Of a stretch of 53,240 nucleotides of DNA, positions 7,878-17,182 are shown in pieces. Each line of letters starts with the position of its first letter. Within the stretch, counting starts at the first letter, position 1. This DNA comes from Acidobacteriota bacterium (GTDB lineage Bacteria > Acidobacteriota > Terriglobia > Bryobacterales > Bryobacteraceae): contig JAFDVU010000031.1 in the NCBI GenBank assembly GCA_018268835.1, forward strand, positions 1-53,240, given 5' to 3'. The notes below the pieces were generated by a model. That model saw nothing but the letters and a program-made list of their open reading frames with translations, did not search any database and was not told the origin of the DNA. Position numbers and translations under genes: made by a program.

Positions 7878-8999
7878 ATGCTCCGGTCAATCCGTATCGT
7901 GATGCTGACGGGCGCGGTGTTGGCCCTGCATCCGGCCATGGGACAGACTCCGGCCGCTTCGCCTTCACCGCGCCCCACGCGCCCGGTGCGCGATCCGCAC
8001 ACGCCCGGCTACGTCGCCGCGAAGGACCTGCCCGACGGCGCCAACGCGCCGGCGAACGCGGACGGAAACTTCATCCTCGGTCCGACTCACAATCCCGCGC
8101 CGGAGACGGCGGTGCGCGAGGGCGTGCCGCAGGGCGACATCTACACCTTCACGATGGAGTCGAAGGACAGCAGGATGTATCCGGGGATCGCGCGCGAGGC
8201 GGGGACGTTCGTCAAGACCGATCCCGCGGACCCGACGAAGGTGATCGTGGAGAGCCATGCGGCGCCGTACACGCGGCGCGTGACCGTATACGTGCCGAAG
8301 CAATACACGCCGGGCACGGCGGCGCCCTTCATTGTAGGAGCGGATGGACCGGACCGGCTGCTGTTTACAGCGCTGGACAACCTGATCGCGGAGCACCGCG
8401 TGCCGGCAATGATCGCGGTATCGATCTCCAACGGCGGCGGAGATGCACAGGGCAGCGAGCGGGGCCTGGAATACGACACGATGTCCGGACGGTACGCCGA
8501 GTTCGTGGAGAGCGAAGTGCTGCCGCTGGTGGAGCGGCAGTATCACGTCAAGCTCACGAGGGATCCCGAGGGCCGCGCGACCATGGGAGGCAGTTCCGGC
8601 GGATCCTGCGCGCTGATCATGGCATGGTATCACCCCGAGTTATACCACCGGGTGCTGACTTATTCCGGGACTTATGTGAACCAGCAATGGCCGTTCAATC
8701 CCGAAACGCCGCACGGGGCGTGGGAGTTTCACGAACACCTGATCCCGAACAGCCCGGTGAAGCCGATTCGCCTCTGGATGGAGGTCGGCGACCGGGATAA
8801 CCTGATCACGCGCGATGCATATCACGACTGGGTCCTGGCCAACGAGAACATGGCGAAGGTGCTGGCCGCCAAAGGCTACCATTACCAGTTCGTTTTCGCG
8901 CAAAACGCCGGGCATACGGACCGCGGCGTGAAGCAGCAGACGCTACCCGAGGCGCTCGAGTACATCTGGCAGGGCTACCCGATCGAGGGGAAGAAGTAA
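7878..8999 (+). CDS. Exported esterase, enterochelin-esterase-like
   Basis: A 373-residue alpha/beta hydrolase of the esterase D / enterochelin esterase (Fes-like) group. It has an N-terminal signal segment (residues 1-22), a proline-rich linker, and the nucleophile elbow GGSSGGS (S240 within GxSxG). The expected histidine lies in NAGHTDRG near residue 347. Such exported enzymes hydrolyse esters of carbohydrates, feruloyl groups or siderophores; no siderophore genes are near, so I make no substrate call. An AGGAGG-like site (ccggagga) precedes the ATG. Probably in one transcript with the DinB-like gene upstream. Confidence 0.82.
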   Translation: MLRSIRIVMLTGAVLALHPAMGQTPAASPSPRPTRPVRDPHTPGYVAAKDLPDGANAPANADGNFILGPTHNPAPETAVREGVPQGDIYTFTMESKDSRMYPGIAREAGTFVKTDPADPTKVIVESHAAPYTRRVTVYVPKQYTPGTAAPFIVGADGPDRLLFTALDNLIAEHRVPAMIAVSISNGGGDAQGSERGLEYDTMSGRYAEFVESEVLPLVERQYHVKLTRDPEGRATMGGSSGGSCALIMAWYHPELYHRVLTYSGTYVNQQWPFNPETPHGAWEFHEHLIPNSPVKPIRLWMEVGDRDNLITRDAYHDWVLANENMAKVLAAKGYHYQFVFAQNAGHTDRGVKQQTLPEALEYIWQGYPIEGKK

Positions 9000-9091
9000 C
9001 ACCTCGGGGCGGAATCCGGATATTCTGGCGCTAACCGCGCGGCCCGGCGCCTCCGGCGCAGGAACCGCGCGTCATTGAGAGGCAGTTCATT

Positions 9092-10462
9092 ATGAAGCCG
9101 TGTTTTCTGGCCCTGCTGCTGGCAGCCGCCGCCGCTGCCCAAACCACCGCACCGCGAACGATGCGGGTGGATTATTATCACACCGGCGACTCCGCCCACG
9201 AGCAGTTCGCGCTGGACGGCGTGGTGCTCGAAGGAGCGTGGCCGGGACCGCTTGACCGCTGGATCGACGACACGAACCTCGGCAAGTACCTGTTCGAGGT
9301 CGTGGACCGCGCGACCAACCGCGTGATCTATTCGCGCGGCTTTGCGAGCATCTTCGGGGAGTGGCAGACCACGGACGAGGCCGGGCAGCAGGCGCGCACG
9401 TTTCACGAGAGCGTCCGCTTCCCCGCCCCGGAAAAGCCGGTGCAGGTGACGATCCGGAAACGCGGACCGCGTAACGAGTTTCGCGAGGTATGGTCGACGG
9501 TGGTGGATCCCAGGGATCCCGCGGTGGACCATAGCGCGCCGCCGAAGCTGAACGTGTGGGCGGTGATTCAGAACGGCCCGCCGCGGGACAAGGTGGATCT
9601 GCTGCTGCTGGGCGACGGCTACACGGCGAGCGAGATGAACAAGTGGCACGCCGACGCGCGGCGCATGGCGGAGATGTTGTTCGCCGAATCGCCGTTCAAG
9701 GAGCATCGCGCGGATCTCAACGTGTGGGCCATCGATACGCCGGCGGAAGAGAGCGGCGCGTCGCGCCCGTCGGACGGCGTCTACCGCCGGTCGCCGCTGC
9801 GCGCGGCTTATGACGCGTTCGGTTCGGAGCGCTACGTGCTGACGTTCGACAATAAGCGGCTGCGCGAGATCGCGTCGGCGGCGCCGTACGAGTTCATCGA
9901 AATCGTGGTGAACGACCGCAAGTACGGCGGCGGTGGCATCTTCAACCTGTACGCCACGGTGGCCGCGGATAACGCGTTTACGCCGTACGTTTTCGTGCAC
10001 GAGTTCGGGCATCATTTCGCGGGGCTGGCGGATGAGTACTACACGTCTGACGTAGCCTACGGCAGCAGCACGGCGCGTCCGGAGCCGTGGGAGCCGAACG
10101 CGACGGCGGATCCGCGCGCGGCGAAATGGAGCGGCGGCGCCGAGATGCCGTCGGCGTGGCCGAAGCAGGAATTCGAGCAATTGCAGCAGGAAATTCAGAA
10201 GCGCCGCCGGGAGATCCGCGCGCAGCACCGTCCCGAAGAGGAGATGGAGGCGCTGTTCCGGGAAGAGCGGGAACGCGACACGAAACTGCTCGCCTCCGGT
10301 CCCAACGCCGGCAAGCTGGGAGCTTTCGAAGGGGCAATGTACGAGGCCCGCGGATACTACCGCCCGCAGCAGGACTGCATCATGTTCACGCGCGACAACG
10401 TCGGCTTCTGCGTCGTCTGCCGGCGGGCGATCGAGCGCGTGATCCGCATGTACGCGAAATAG
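9092..10462 (+). CDS. Exported M64-family (IgA-peptidase-like) metalloprotease
   Basis: A 456-residue protein with a signal peptide (about residues 1-17). Residues 20-150 form an N-terminal beta-rich domain as in the peptidase M64 N-terminal family. The zinc site is HEFGH (303-307) followed by D314 in ADEYY, the HExxHxxxxxxD pattern of this family. Between the zinc site and the C-terminus lies a charged helical insert (about residues 355-400, rich in E, Q and R) and then QDCIMF...FCVVCRR with three cysteines. It probably degrades proteins outside the cell or in the periplasm; no immunoglobulin target is implied. A GAGAGG site precedes the ATG. Confidence 0.87.
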   Translation: MKPCFLALLLAAAAAAQTTAPRTMRVDYYHTGDSAHEQFALDGVVLEGAWPGPLDRWIDDTNLGKYLFEVVDRATNRVIYSRGFASIFGEWQTTDEAGQQARTFHESVRFPAPEKPVQVTIRKRGPRNEFREVWSTVVDPRDPAVDHSAPPKLNVWAVIQNGPPRDKVDLLLLGDGYTASEMNKWHADARRMAEMLFAESPFKEHRADLNVWAIDTPAEESGASRPSDGVYRRSPLRAAYDAFGSERYVLTFDNKRLREIASAAPYEFIEIVVNDRKYGGGGIFNLYATVAADNAFTPYVFVHEFGHHFAGLADEYYTSDVAYGSSTARPEPWEPNATADPRAAKWSGGAEMPSAWPKQEFEQLQQEIQKRRREIRAQHRPEEEMEALFREERERDTKLLASGPNAGKLGAFEGAMYEARGYYRPQQDCIMFTRDNVGFCVVCRRAIERVIRMYAK

Positions 10463-10498
10463 GCGGGGTGCCCCCGGGGCCACGGCCGTGACGGTAGG

Positions 10499-11263
10499 AT
10501 GGAAATAGTGATCCGAACGCGACGGCAGTGGCTTCAAACCGCGGTGATGTTGCCCGCATCCTTCACCCTGCGAGCGGCCCGAAAGGACTTCTGGAACACC
10601 AAAGCTCCCTCCAGTTGGACCGCCGATGAGAAACAGGCTCTGCTCTTCCAATCGCCATGGGCGCAAGGCGGCTACGTGCGCATGGAGTTGGACAAGAAAG
10701 AGCGGGGTCCGGGCTATAAGAGCAACGGGGAACAGGGCGTCGAGATGCCGGACGTGAGGCCTGCCTCCGGACCGCTGGGCGTGCGCAGTGTACCGATCGG
10801 TGAAAAGGTGCCGCCTCCTCCGAAGCCGGAATCGGGCGCGCCGGTGGAATTCCCCACTCTGGCGCGGTGGGAGACCGCCAACCCGGTGCGGCTGGCGGGC
10901 GGACCCGAGGTGCCGGAAATGACCGGGAAGTTCTACGTGATCCGGCTGCGGGGGCTGCCGTTGATGCCACCGCCCAAGGATGCGGCGGGCGACGCGGCGG
11001 CGAATCCGAACCAGGGAATTCTGGACGCGATCAAAGAGGGCACGGTGCTGGAGCGCAAGGGCAAGCCCGGCATCCGGTGCGCCCACCTCTTCACCGGGTC
11101 GGGCGATGACGCCACCCAAGTGCTGCTCTTCTTCCCGAAAGAACCGGACCCGATCACGCTGGCGGACAAGCTGGTGACGCTGGAGTGCCGGTTCCTGTTC
11201 TATCACCTCTCCATCAGGTTTCCGCTGAAAGAAATGGTCTACCGGGGCCAACTGGCGCTGTGA
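10499..11263 (+). CDS. Exported hypothetical protein with Tat-like signal
   Basis: A protein of about 254 residues of unknown function. The N-terminus RTRRQWLQTAVMLPASF carries a twin arginine and hydrophobic core and looks like a Tat signal. The mature part begins KDFWNTKAPSSWTADEKQALLFQSPWAQ, a W...W-T-x-x-E pattern that I associate with exported acidobacterial proteins; a proline-rich linker follows near residues 100-120. The ATG at 10499 is used here, but a GTG at 10508 is attractive because a TAGGAT box lies 7 bases before it and the resulting signal peptide is cleaner. It ends one base before the convergent ADOP permease gene. Confidence 0.65.
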   Translation: MEIVIRTRRQWLQTAVMLPASFTLRAARKDFWNTKAPSSWTADEKQALLFQSPWAQGGYVRMELDKKERGPGYKSNGEQGVEMPDVRPASGPLGVRSVPIGEKVPPPPKPESGAPVEFPTLARWETANPVRLAGGPEVPEMTGKFYVIRLRGLPLMPPPKDAAGDAAANPNQGILDAIKEGTVLERKGKPGIRCAHLFTGSGDDATQVLLFFPKEPDPITLADKLVTLECRFLFYHLSIRFPLKEMVYRGQLAL

Positions 11264-13765
11264 TCACTCCCAGCGCAGGGCGTTCATGGGATCGATCGCC
11301 GTGGCGCGCCGCGCGGGGACGTAGCCGGCTAGCGCGGTGACCGCCGCGATGCCGAACGACGCGGCGGCCATTGTGAGCAGGTCGGTGGGCCGCACTCCGA
11401 AGAGTTGGGCCTGGATCAGGCGAGTCAGCCAGTAGGCACCGGCGAGACCGATGCCGACGCCGATCCCGGCGAGAGAAAGGGTCTCGCGAAGGACCATCCA
11501 CACCACGTTTCCCTGCCCCGCGCCGAGCGCCATGCGGATGCCGATTTCGCGCGTGCGCCGCGCGACCATAAAGGCCATCACGCCGTAAAGCCCGAGCGCC
11601 GCGAGCAGGGTCGCCAGACACCCGAAGACGCTCGAAAGAGTGGCCAGCAGCCGCTCGGTGAGGAGCGAAATCTCCACCTGGCCGTCCAGCGTGCGCAGGT
11701 TGTACATGGGTACGTTGGAATCGACCCCCCGCACCGCCGAGCGCAGAGCGTTGAAAGCGCGCGCGGGATCGCCGGCCACCCTGACGTACACGGTCAGGCC
11801 GTCGGCGTAGGTCCGCTGCGCCTGCGGAGTGTAGAGTTCCTCGGGGATTTCGTCGCGCATGCTTTCGTACTTGGTATCCCCCACGATGCCGACGATCTCG
11901 ATATCGGTTTTGGTCCCGGGATCGATTCCCATGCCGATGTGGCGGCCAAGAGCATCGCCGCGCGGGAAATAGCGCTTGACGAACTTCTGGTTCACGATTG
12001 CCACTTTGGGCGCGCCAACGATATCGCGGTCGGTGAAATTGCGGCCCTGGAGCACGGGAATCCTCAGCGCCTGGAAGAAGCCCGGACTGCAGAACTGCAC
12101 GTGCGGATCGGGCCGCTCATCGGGTTTCGCCGGGTAGCCTTCGATCGTGACCCAGTTGTCCCACTCGTTGTTCTCCAGGACCGGTATCACGGCGAAACCG
12201 TGCGACTCCACGCCCGGCATCGCGTCCAGGGCTTCGCGCAGCCTGCGATAGTAGTCCGTGGTCCACGCCTTGTCGTAGCGGCTCATAGTGGGGTCCACAT
12301 CGAGGGCGAGGATGTTTTTCACGTCGAAGCCGGGGTTCAGGGTCTTCAGATTGCGCAGGCTTTGCAGGAACAGGCCGGCGCCGATCAACAGGAGCAGCGA
12401 GAGTGAAACCTGCGCCACCACGAGTCCTTTGCGCAGGCCCGCGGAGCCGCCGCGGATCACCGCGCCCGCCTGGTCTTTCAGGGTGGCGGCGAGTTTCGGC
12501 CGCGTGGACTGAAGCGCCGGCACCAGCCCGAAGAGGGTGCCGGCGGCGAGCGAGATCAGAAACGTGAAGCCGAGCACGGTATAGTCCGGCGTCGCGGAAA
12601 GCGAAAGCGGAGTGTGACCGGAGGGGAGAAAATCGATCAGCGCCTGATCGAGGATCATCGCGAGCCCGATTCCCAGCGCCCCGCCGGCCGAGGCGAGAAG
12701 CACGCTCTCCACCAGCAGTTGCCGGACGAGCCCGCCACGTCCCGCGCCCAGCGCGAGACGCACGGCGATCTCTTTCTGCCGCGCCGAGGCGCGCGCGATC
12801 AGCAGGTTCGCCAGGTTGGAACAGGCGATCAGCAGCACGAGTCCGACGATTCCCATGAGCGCGAAGAGCGGCTTCGAGTAGGCCCTGCGCAGGTTGGAGC
12901 GGCCCTTGGAGCCGGGCATCACCTCCATCCACATCTTGAGGAACTCCTGCTTCACCAGCGGCGACGCCTTGGAGAAGGGCTGCTCGGTCACCTCACGGTT
13001 GAGGATCTGGTGAAACAGCGGCTGTAATCCGGCCTGCGCCTGCTTGAGCGGAAGGCCGGGCTTGAGACGCCCGAAGACTTCCACCCAGCGGAAGCGGTCG
13101 TTGTTCAGGCGGGTGAATTCGGAGCGCGGCAGGTCGTCCTTCATGGTCATCGGGATGCGGATCTGGGGGGCGCGCCCCGGTTCGACTCCGTTGAAGCCGG
13201 CGGCGCTCACACCGATGATGGTGAGCGGGCGCCCGTTGACGACGATCTGCCTGCCGACTACGTTGCGGTCGGCGCCGAAGCGGGAGCGCCAGTAGCCGTA
13301 GCTCAGCACGGCGAGCGGATGGCCGCCTTGAATCAGGTCGTCGGACGCGGTAAAGACGCGTCCCGCCGCGGCGCCGATGCCCAGCACCGGGAAGTAGTTA
13401 CCGGAGACGAAATCGGCGCCGATCAGTTCCGTACTGCCCTGGAAGGTCGCGCTGACCGTGGACGGGTAGGTGCAGAACATGCCGCTAAAGACCTGATTTT
13501 TGTCGCGGATCTCCTGGTACATCGGATACGAGAGGCGATCCGGCCCGTTGTTGCCGCCGTAATGCCTGCCGCGTCCGGCCAACATCACCAACTGGCCGGG
13601 GTCGCGCACGGGGAGCGGTTGCAGGATGAGTTGGTTGATGAGGGTGAAGATCGCCGTGTTGGCTCCAATGCCGAGCGCCAGCGAAAGCACGGCCACGGCC
13701 GTAAAGACGGGAGATTTGCGCAGGGAGCGCGCGCAATACCGCAGATCTCTCAGGATGGAGTGCAT
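11264..13765 (-). CDS. ADOP-type ABC transporter permease (MacB/FtsX family)
   Basis: An 833-residue double permease of the acidobacterial duplicated orphan permease type. It begins MHSILRDLRYCARSLRKSP, then a transmembrane helix and MacB periplasmic core domain (about 50-240), an FtsX domain with three helices (about 285-440), a second periplasmic core (about 450-670) and a second FtsX domain near the C-terminus (LYGVMAFMVARRTREIGIRMALGA). No ATPase gene lies beside it, which is usual for this group. MacB-type permeases do not move solutes across the inner membrane themselves but drive periplasmic machinery. I chose the ATG at 13765 over an upstream frame extension because a TATAAC box lies 6 bases before it. 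Confidence 0.9.
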   Translation of the reverse strand: MHSILRDLRYCARSLRKSPVFTAVAVLSLALGIGANTAIFTLINQLILQPLPVRDPGQLVMLAGRGRHYGGNNGPDRLSYPMYQEIRDKNQVFSGMFCTYPSTVSATFQGSTELIGADFVSGNYFPVLGIGAAAGRVFTASDDLIQGGHPLAVLSYGYWRSRFGADRNVVGRQIVVNGRPLTIIGVSAAGFNGVEPGRAPQIRIPMTMKDDLPRSEFTRLNNDRFRWVEVFGRLKPGLPLKQAQAGLQPLFHQILNREVTEQPFSKASPLVKQEFLKMWMEVMPGSKGRSNLRRAYSKPLFALMGIVGLVLLIACSNLANLLIARASARQKEIAVRLALGAGRGGLVRQLLVESVLLASAGGALGIGLAMILDQALIDFLPSGHTPLSLSATPDYTVLGFTFLISLAAGTLFGLVPALQSTRPKLAATLKDQAGAVIRGGSAGLRKGLVVAQVSLSLLLLIGAGLFLQSLRNLKTLNPGFDVKNILALDVDPTMSRYDKAWTTDYYRRLREALDAMPGVESHGFAVIPVLENNEWDNWVTIEGYPAKPDERPDPHVQFCSPGFFQALRIPVLQGRNFTDRDIVGAPKVAIVNQKFVKRYFPRGDALGRHIGMGIDPGTKTDIEIVGIVGDTKYESMRDEIPEELYTPQAQRTYADGLTVYVRVAGDPARAFNALRSAVRGVDSNVPMYNLRTLDGQVEISLLTERLLATLSSVFGCLATLLAALGLYGVMAFMVARRTREIGIRMALGAGQGNVVWMVLRETLSLAGIGVGIGLAGAYWLTRLIQAQLFGVRPTDLLTMAAASFGIAAVTALAGYVPARRATAIDPMNALRWE

Positions 13766-13851
13766 TTGACGGTTATACTGTGGCGGCCGGAAAAGGTTAC
13801 GAAATCGGCGAGGAGCCAATGCGCAGCCGGGCTTCGCTACACTGGGTACTA

Positions 13852-15093
13852 ATGCCCACGGAGGGAAGCACCACTACGGCCGCCGCGCCGCCCGTGCCCG
13901 TGCACGAGCACGGCCGCACCGCGTTCCGCATCCTGGCCGCGATCAGTTTCTGCCACCTGCTCAACGACATGATGCAGTCGGTGATTCCGGCGATCTACCC
14001 GATCCTGAAGAGCACGTACCGGTTGGATTTCGGCCAGATCGGGCTGATCACGCTGACGTCGCAGCTCACCGCCTCGCTGCTGCAGCCGGTGGTGGGGTTG
14101 TACACGGACCGCCGTCCGACACCGTGGTCGCTCGCGGCAGGGATGTGCCTGACGCTGATCGGGCTGGTGCTGCTGGCGGGTGCTCCGACGTTCGGGTTCA
14201 TTCTGTTCGCGGTGGCGCTGGTGGGGATGGGGTCGAGCGTGCTGCATCCGGAATCCTCGCGGGTGGCGCGGATGGCCTCGGGCGGGCGGCACGGACTGGC
14301 GCAATCGCTGTTTCAGGTGGGCGGGAACACGGGCTCGTCGCTCGGTCCGCTGCTGGCGGCATTCGTGGTGCAACCGGCCGGACAGCGCAGCATCGCCTGG
14401 TTCAGCGGCTTCGCGCTGCTGGCGATCCTGATCCTCTCGCGGGTCGGCTTCTGGTACGCCGCGCACGTGCGCAGCGGCGCGCATGCCCGGGCCGCGCGGG
14501 CGGTCCTGCACCAGTTGCCGAAGCGCACGGTGACGCGGGCGCTGGCCGTGCTGGTGGCGCTGATCTTCTCCAAGTTCTTCTATATGTCCAGCCTGGTGAG
14601 TTACTACACGTTCTATCTCATCAGTAAGTTCCATGTGTCAGTACAGTCGGCGCAGATCCACCTGTTCCTGTTTCTGGGGGCGGTGGCGGCCGGGACGTTC
14701 GCCGGCGGACCGATCGGCGATCGCATCGGCCGCAAGTACGTGATCTGGTGCTCGATCCTCGGGGTGCTGCCTTTCACGCTGGCGCTGCCCTTCGCGAACC
14801 TGTTCTGGACGGACGTGCTTACCGTGATCATCGGGCTGGTGCTGTCGAGCGCCTTCTCGGCAATCCTGGTCTACGCGCAGGAACTGGTGCCGGGGAAGGT
14901 CGGGACCATCGCGGGACTGTTCTTCGGCATCGCTTTCGGGATGGGCGGCATCGGCGCCGCGCTCCTCGGAGAGTTGGCGGACAAGACCGGGATCGAGTTC
15001 GTCTACCGGCTGTGCTCCTTCCTCCCGGCAATCGGGCTGCTGACCGCATTTCTGCCGAACCTGGAGCCGGCGCGGCCAAAGCGCGCGGCGTGA
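13852..15093 (+). CDS. MFS transporter, fosmidomycin-resistance (Fsr) type
   Basis: A 413-residue major facilitator with twelve predicted helices. The first helix contains FCHLLNDMMQSVIPAIYPILK, characteristic of the Fsr/fosmidomycin efflux subgroup, and the loop after helix 8 has GPIGDRIGRKYVIW, the MFS motif A. It probably exports a small drug-like or metabolic compound. An upstream in-frame ATG at 13819 has AGGAG only 3-4 bases away; I prefer 13852, where a TACACT box lies 8 bases upstream, but the start is uncertain. It diverges from the ADOP permease. Confidence 0.85.
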   Translation: MPTEGSTTTAAAPPVPVHEHGRTAFRILAAISFCHLLNDMMQSVIPAIYPILKSTYRLDFGQIGLITLTSQLTASLLQPVVGLYTDRRPTPWSLAAGMCLTLIGLVLLAGAPTFGFILFAVALVGMGSSVLHPESSRVARMASGGRHGLAQSLFQVGGNTGSSLGPLLAAFVVQPAGQRSIAWFSGFALLAILILSRVGFWYAAHVRSGAHARAARAVLHQLPKRTVTRALAVLVALIFSKFFYMSSLVSYYTFYLISKFHVSVQSAQIHLFLFLGAVAAGTFAGGPIGDRIGRKYVIWCSILGVLPFTLALPFANLFWTDVLTVIIGLVLSSAFSAILVYAQELVPGKVGTIAGLFFGIAFGMGGIGAALLGELADKTGIEFVYRLCSFLPAIGLLTAFLPNLEPARPKRAA

Positions 15094-15107
15094 ACGATAA
15101 TACAGGT

Positions 15108-15557
15108 ATGCGTTTGTTCCGTGCCATTCTGCTCTCCGCCACGCTGCTTTCCGCGGCGGACCTCAAACTCGGCAAGCCGCTCACTCTCAAGGAATCGATG
15201 CCGCTGGCCACGCTGCTGGCCCAGCCGGATCAATATGTCGGCAAGACCGTCCAGGTGAAGGGCAAGATCGCCGAAGTCTGCCAGGCGATGGGCTGCTGGA
15301 TGGACCTGGTGGATGCCGATGGCCGCAAGCTGCGCATCAAGGTCAACGACGGTGAAATCGAGTTCCCCAAGGACGCCTCCGGGAAGAGCGCGGTCGCCGA
15401 GGGCAAGTTCGCCAAGCTGGAACTCAGCAAGGAACAGGCCGTCGCACGCGCCCAGGAGGATGCCAAGGACAAGGGCGCCAAGTTCGATCCGGCGAGCGTG
15501 AAGGGGCCGGTCACCATCTACCAGATTCAGGGCACCGGCGCGGTTCTCCAGGACTAG
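15108..15557 (+). CDS. Exported DUF4920 protein
   Basis: A 149-residue exported protein with a short signal peptide (MRLFRAILLSATLLSAA). The body has the DUF4920 pattern: a small OB-like domain with QYVGKTVQVKGKIAEVCQAMGCWMDL, in which the two cysteines of C-x4-C are conserved and may bind metal or form a disulfide. Its cellular role is unknown. A GATAAT box lies 6 bases before the ATG with no room for a Shine-Dalgarno site, which suggests a leaderless message. The stop overlaps the convergent exbD-like gene by four bases. Confidence 0.8.
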   Translation: MRLFRAILLSATLLSAADLKLGKPLTLKESMPLATLLAQPDQYVGKTVQVKGKIAEVCQAMGCWMDLVDADGRKLRIKVNDGEIEFPKDASGKSAVAEGKFAKLELSKEQAVARAQEDAKDKGAKFDPASVKGPVTIYQIQGTGAVLQD

Positions 15558-15955
15558 CGCGTCATCAGCCCGATCCGATCCCAACCGGCGCCGCGCGCCA
15601 GGTCGATCACTCGCGCCACGGCGGAGTATTCCAGGTTGCGATCGCCGCGCACGAAGACGTGATCGTTGATGCGGCGCCTGTACAGTTCCGCGAGTTTCTC
15701 CGGGAGCGCTACCGCTTCCACGGGTTGCCGGTTGATGTCGATCGCCCCGTCCCGCGCGAGCGAGATGACGATCTCCCGTGACACGGCGTCGGGCGGCGGG
15801 GGAGCATCCGCCTGCGGAGGCGCGAGGGCCTCCAGGCCGCGTGGCGCCACCGGGGCGATCACCATGAAGATGATGATCAGGACCAGCAGCACGTCGATCA
15901 TCGGGGTGACGTTGATTTCCGCTTTGTGTGCGTTACCGACGGCGCTCATTCCCAT
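15554..15955 (-). CDS. ExbD/TolR-family biopolymer transport protein
   Basis: A 133-residue protein with one N-terminal membrane helix (INVTPMIDVLLVLIIIFMVIAP) that contains the family aspartate used in proton-driven energy coupling. The periplasmic part ends with RGDRNLEYSAVARVIDLARGAG, matching the ExbD/TolR C-terminal fold. ExbD works with an ExbB/TolQ channel and TonB or TolA; none is in this window, so its partner must be elsewhere. A second ATG at 15949 would remove two residues. It overlaps the convergent DUF4920 gene by four bases. Confidence 0.9.
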   Translation of the reverse strand: MGMSAVGNAHKAEINVTPMIDVLLVLIIIFMVIAPVAPRGLEALAPPQADAPPPPDAVSREIVISLARDGAIDINRQPVEAVALPEKLAELYRRRINDHVFVRGDRNLEYSAVARVIDLARGAGWDRIGLMTR

Positions 15956-16006
15956 ATGCCGGATTGGACCCTGCGCACGGCGGGAAAGTTCCCGGGTCCG
16001 GACCGG

Positions 16007-17161
16007 CTACGCCACGCCGAGATGCTTCGCCATGAACGGCAGTCCCAGTTTCCCGCTGAAGCCGTGGGGACCGTCGAAGACTTCCTGACCTGTGAGATCG
16101 CCCGCGCCGAAGACCTCGTACATCTTCTTCACGCGGGCGAAGCTCGCCCGGCTGGCCGCGACCGGGAAGATGGTGTCGCGCTCGCCGGACTCGACCCACA
16201 GCGGGCGCGGCGCGATCAACCCGGCCACATCGTACATCTCGGCCCAATTCAGAATCCCCGGGATGTAGTTATCGATGCAGTGCGAGATGCTCATCACGCA
16301 GTCGCGGAACGTATTGAGGTAGCTGCTGACCAGCGCCGCTTTGATGCGCGGTTCCAGCGCCGCGGCGAACTGCGTGGCCATGCCGCCGCCGGAGCAGCCG
16401 AGGCATCCGACGCGCCCGGCGTCCAATTCCGGCCGCGCTTCGATCCAGTCGATGGTGCGGAAAATATCGTAGACGCGCCAGCCGATCATGGTCTGGCCGA
16501 GGAGGAGCGCGCTGCCCGCGGTGGGCTGGCAGACGTTGGCCTCCAGGTTGCGCGCGATGGTTTTGGGATCGCGCCGGCAGCCGAAGCTCATGGGCTCGAT
16601 GGCCACCGCGGCCATGCCGTGTTCGGCCACCTGCACGGCGTAGTCGTAGGCGTAGCCGACCTTCACGGTGCGGTCCTGGCCTTTTTCATCGATACCGACG
16701 ATGTCGTCGACGCCGCGCCCGTGTCCCGGGATGCAGACCACCGGAGCGTGCGGCGCCCTACCGGTCTTCGGCGTCAGCAGGTAACCGAGTACCGCGACTC
16801 CGGGCCGGCTGTGGAAGACGAACTTTTCGCGGCGGTAGCCGGGGTACTCCTTCACTTCGAGCGTCTCGGATTCGAGCGGCGGCCTTGTCTTGGGGAAGCC
16901 GCCCATCAGCTCTTCGATTTTGGGCCGCAGTTTCTTCTGCCAGGCTTCCGCTTCGCGGCGGCCGGTGGCGCGGAAGGTCAACGCCAGCGGCGCCTCGTCG
17001 TGCAGTTTCAGGGTGTAGGCGATGGGGTCGAAATCGCCCATCGCAACCTTCTCCTGCATCCCGTCGAGCGCGCTGCGATACTTCGGCGCGCTTTGCGCCT
17101 TGGCTCGTTTGCGCGCGGCAAGCACCGCGCCGCCCACCAACGCCAGTTCCCGCCTCGTCAT
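16007..17161 (-). CDS. Exported alpha/beta hydrolase, acetyl-xylan-esterase-like
   Basis: A 384-residue protein with a Tat-like N-terminus (MTRRELALVGGAVLAARKRAKAQ). The alpha/beta hydrolase core shows VVCIPGHGRGVDD near the oxyanion hole, the nucleophile elbow GCLGCSGGGMAT, GERDTIFPVAAS for the acid and FDGPHGFSG for the histidine. Relatives are annotated as acetyl xylan esterases or dienelactone-hydrolase-family enzymes; with rhamnosidase and lyase genes nearby a role in plant polysaccharide breakdown is plausible but unproven. A GGGAGG ribosome-binding site precedes the ATG. Confidence 0.82.
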   Translation of the reverse strand: MTRRELALVGGAVLAARKRAKAQSAPKYRSALDGMQEKVAMGDFDPIAYTLKLHDEAPLALTFRATGRREAEAWQKKLRPKIEELMGGFPKTRPPLESETLEVKEYPGYRREKFVFHSRPGVAVLGYLLTPKTGRAPHAPVVCIPGHGRGVDDIVGIDEKGQDRTVKVGYAYDYAVQVAEHGMAAVAIEPMSFGCRRDPKTIARNLEANVCQPTAGSALLLGQTMIGWRVYDIFRTIDWIEARPELDAGRVGCLGCSGGGMATQFAAALEPRIKAALVSSYLNTFRDCVMSISHCIDNYIPGILNWAEMYDVAGLIAPRPLWVESGERDTIFPVAASRASFARVKKMYEVFGAGDLTGQEVFDGPHGFSGKLGLPFMAKHLGVA

Positions 17162-17182
17162 TTCCGAATCCCTCCCGAAGCC

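Noticed and set aside
13780..13851. Longer N-terminus of the Fsr-type MFS protein from 13780
   Set aside because: It would overlap the divergent permease promoter and adds residues with no resemblance to the family; 13819 remains possible.
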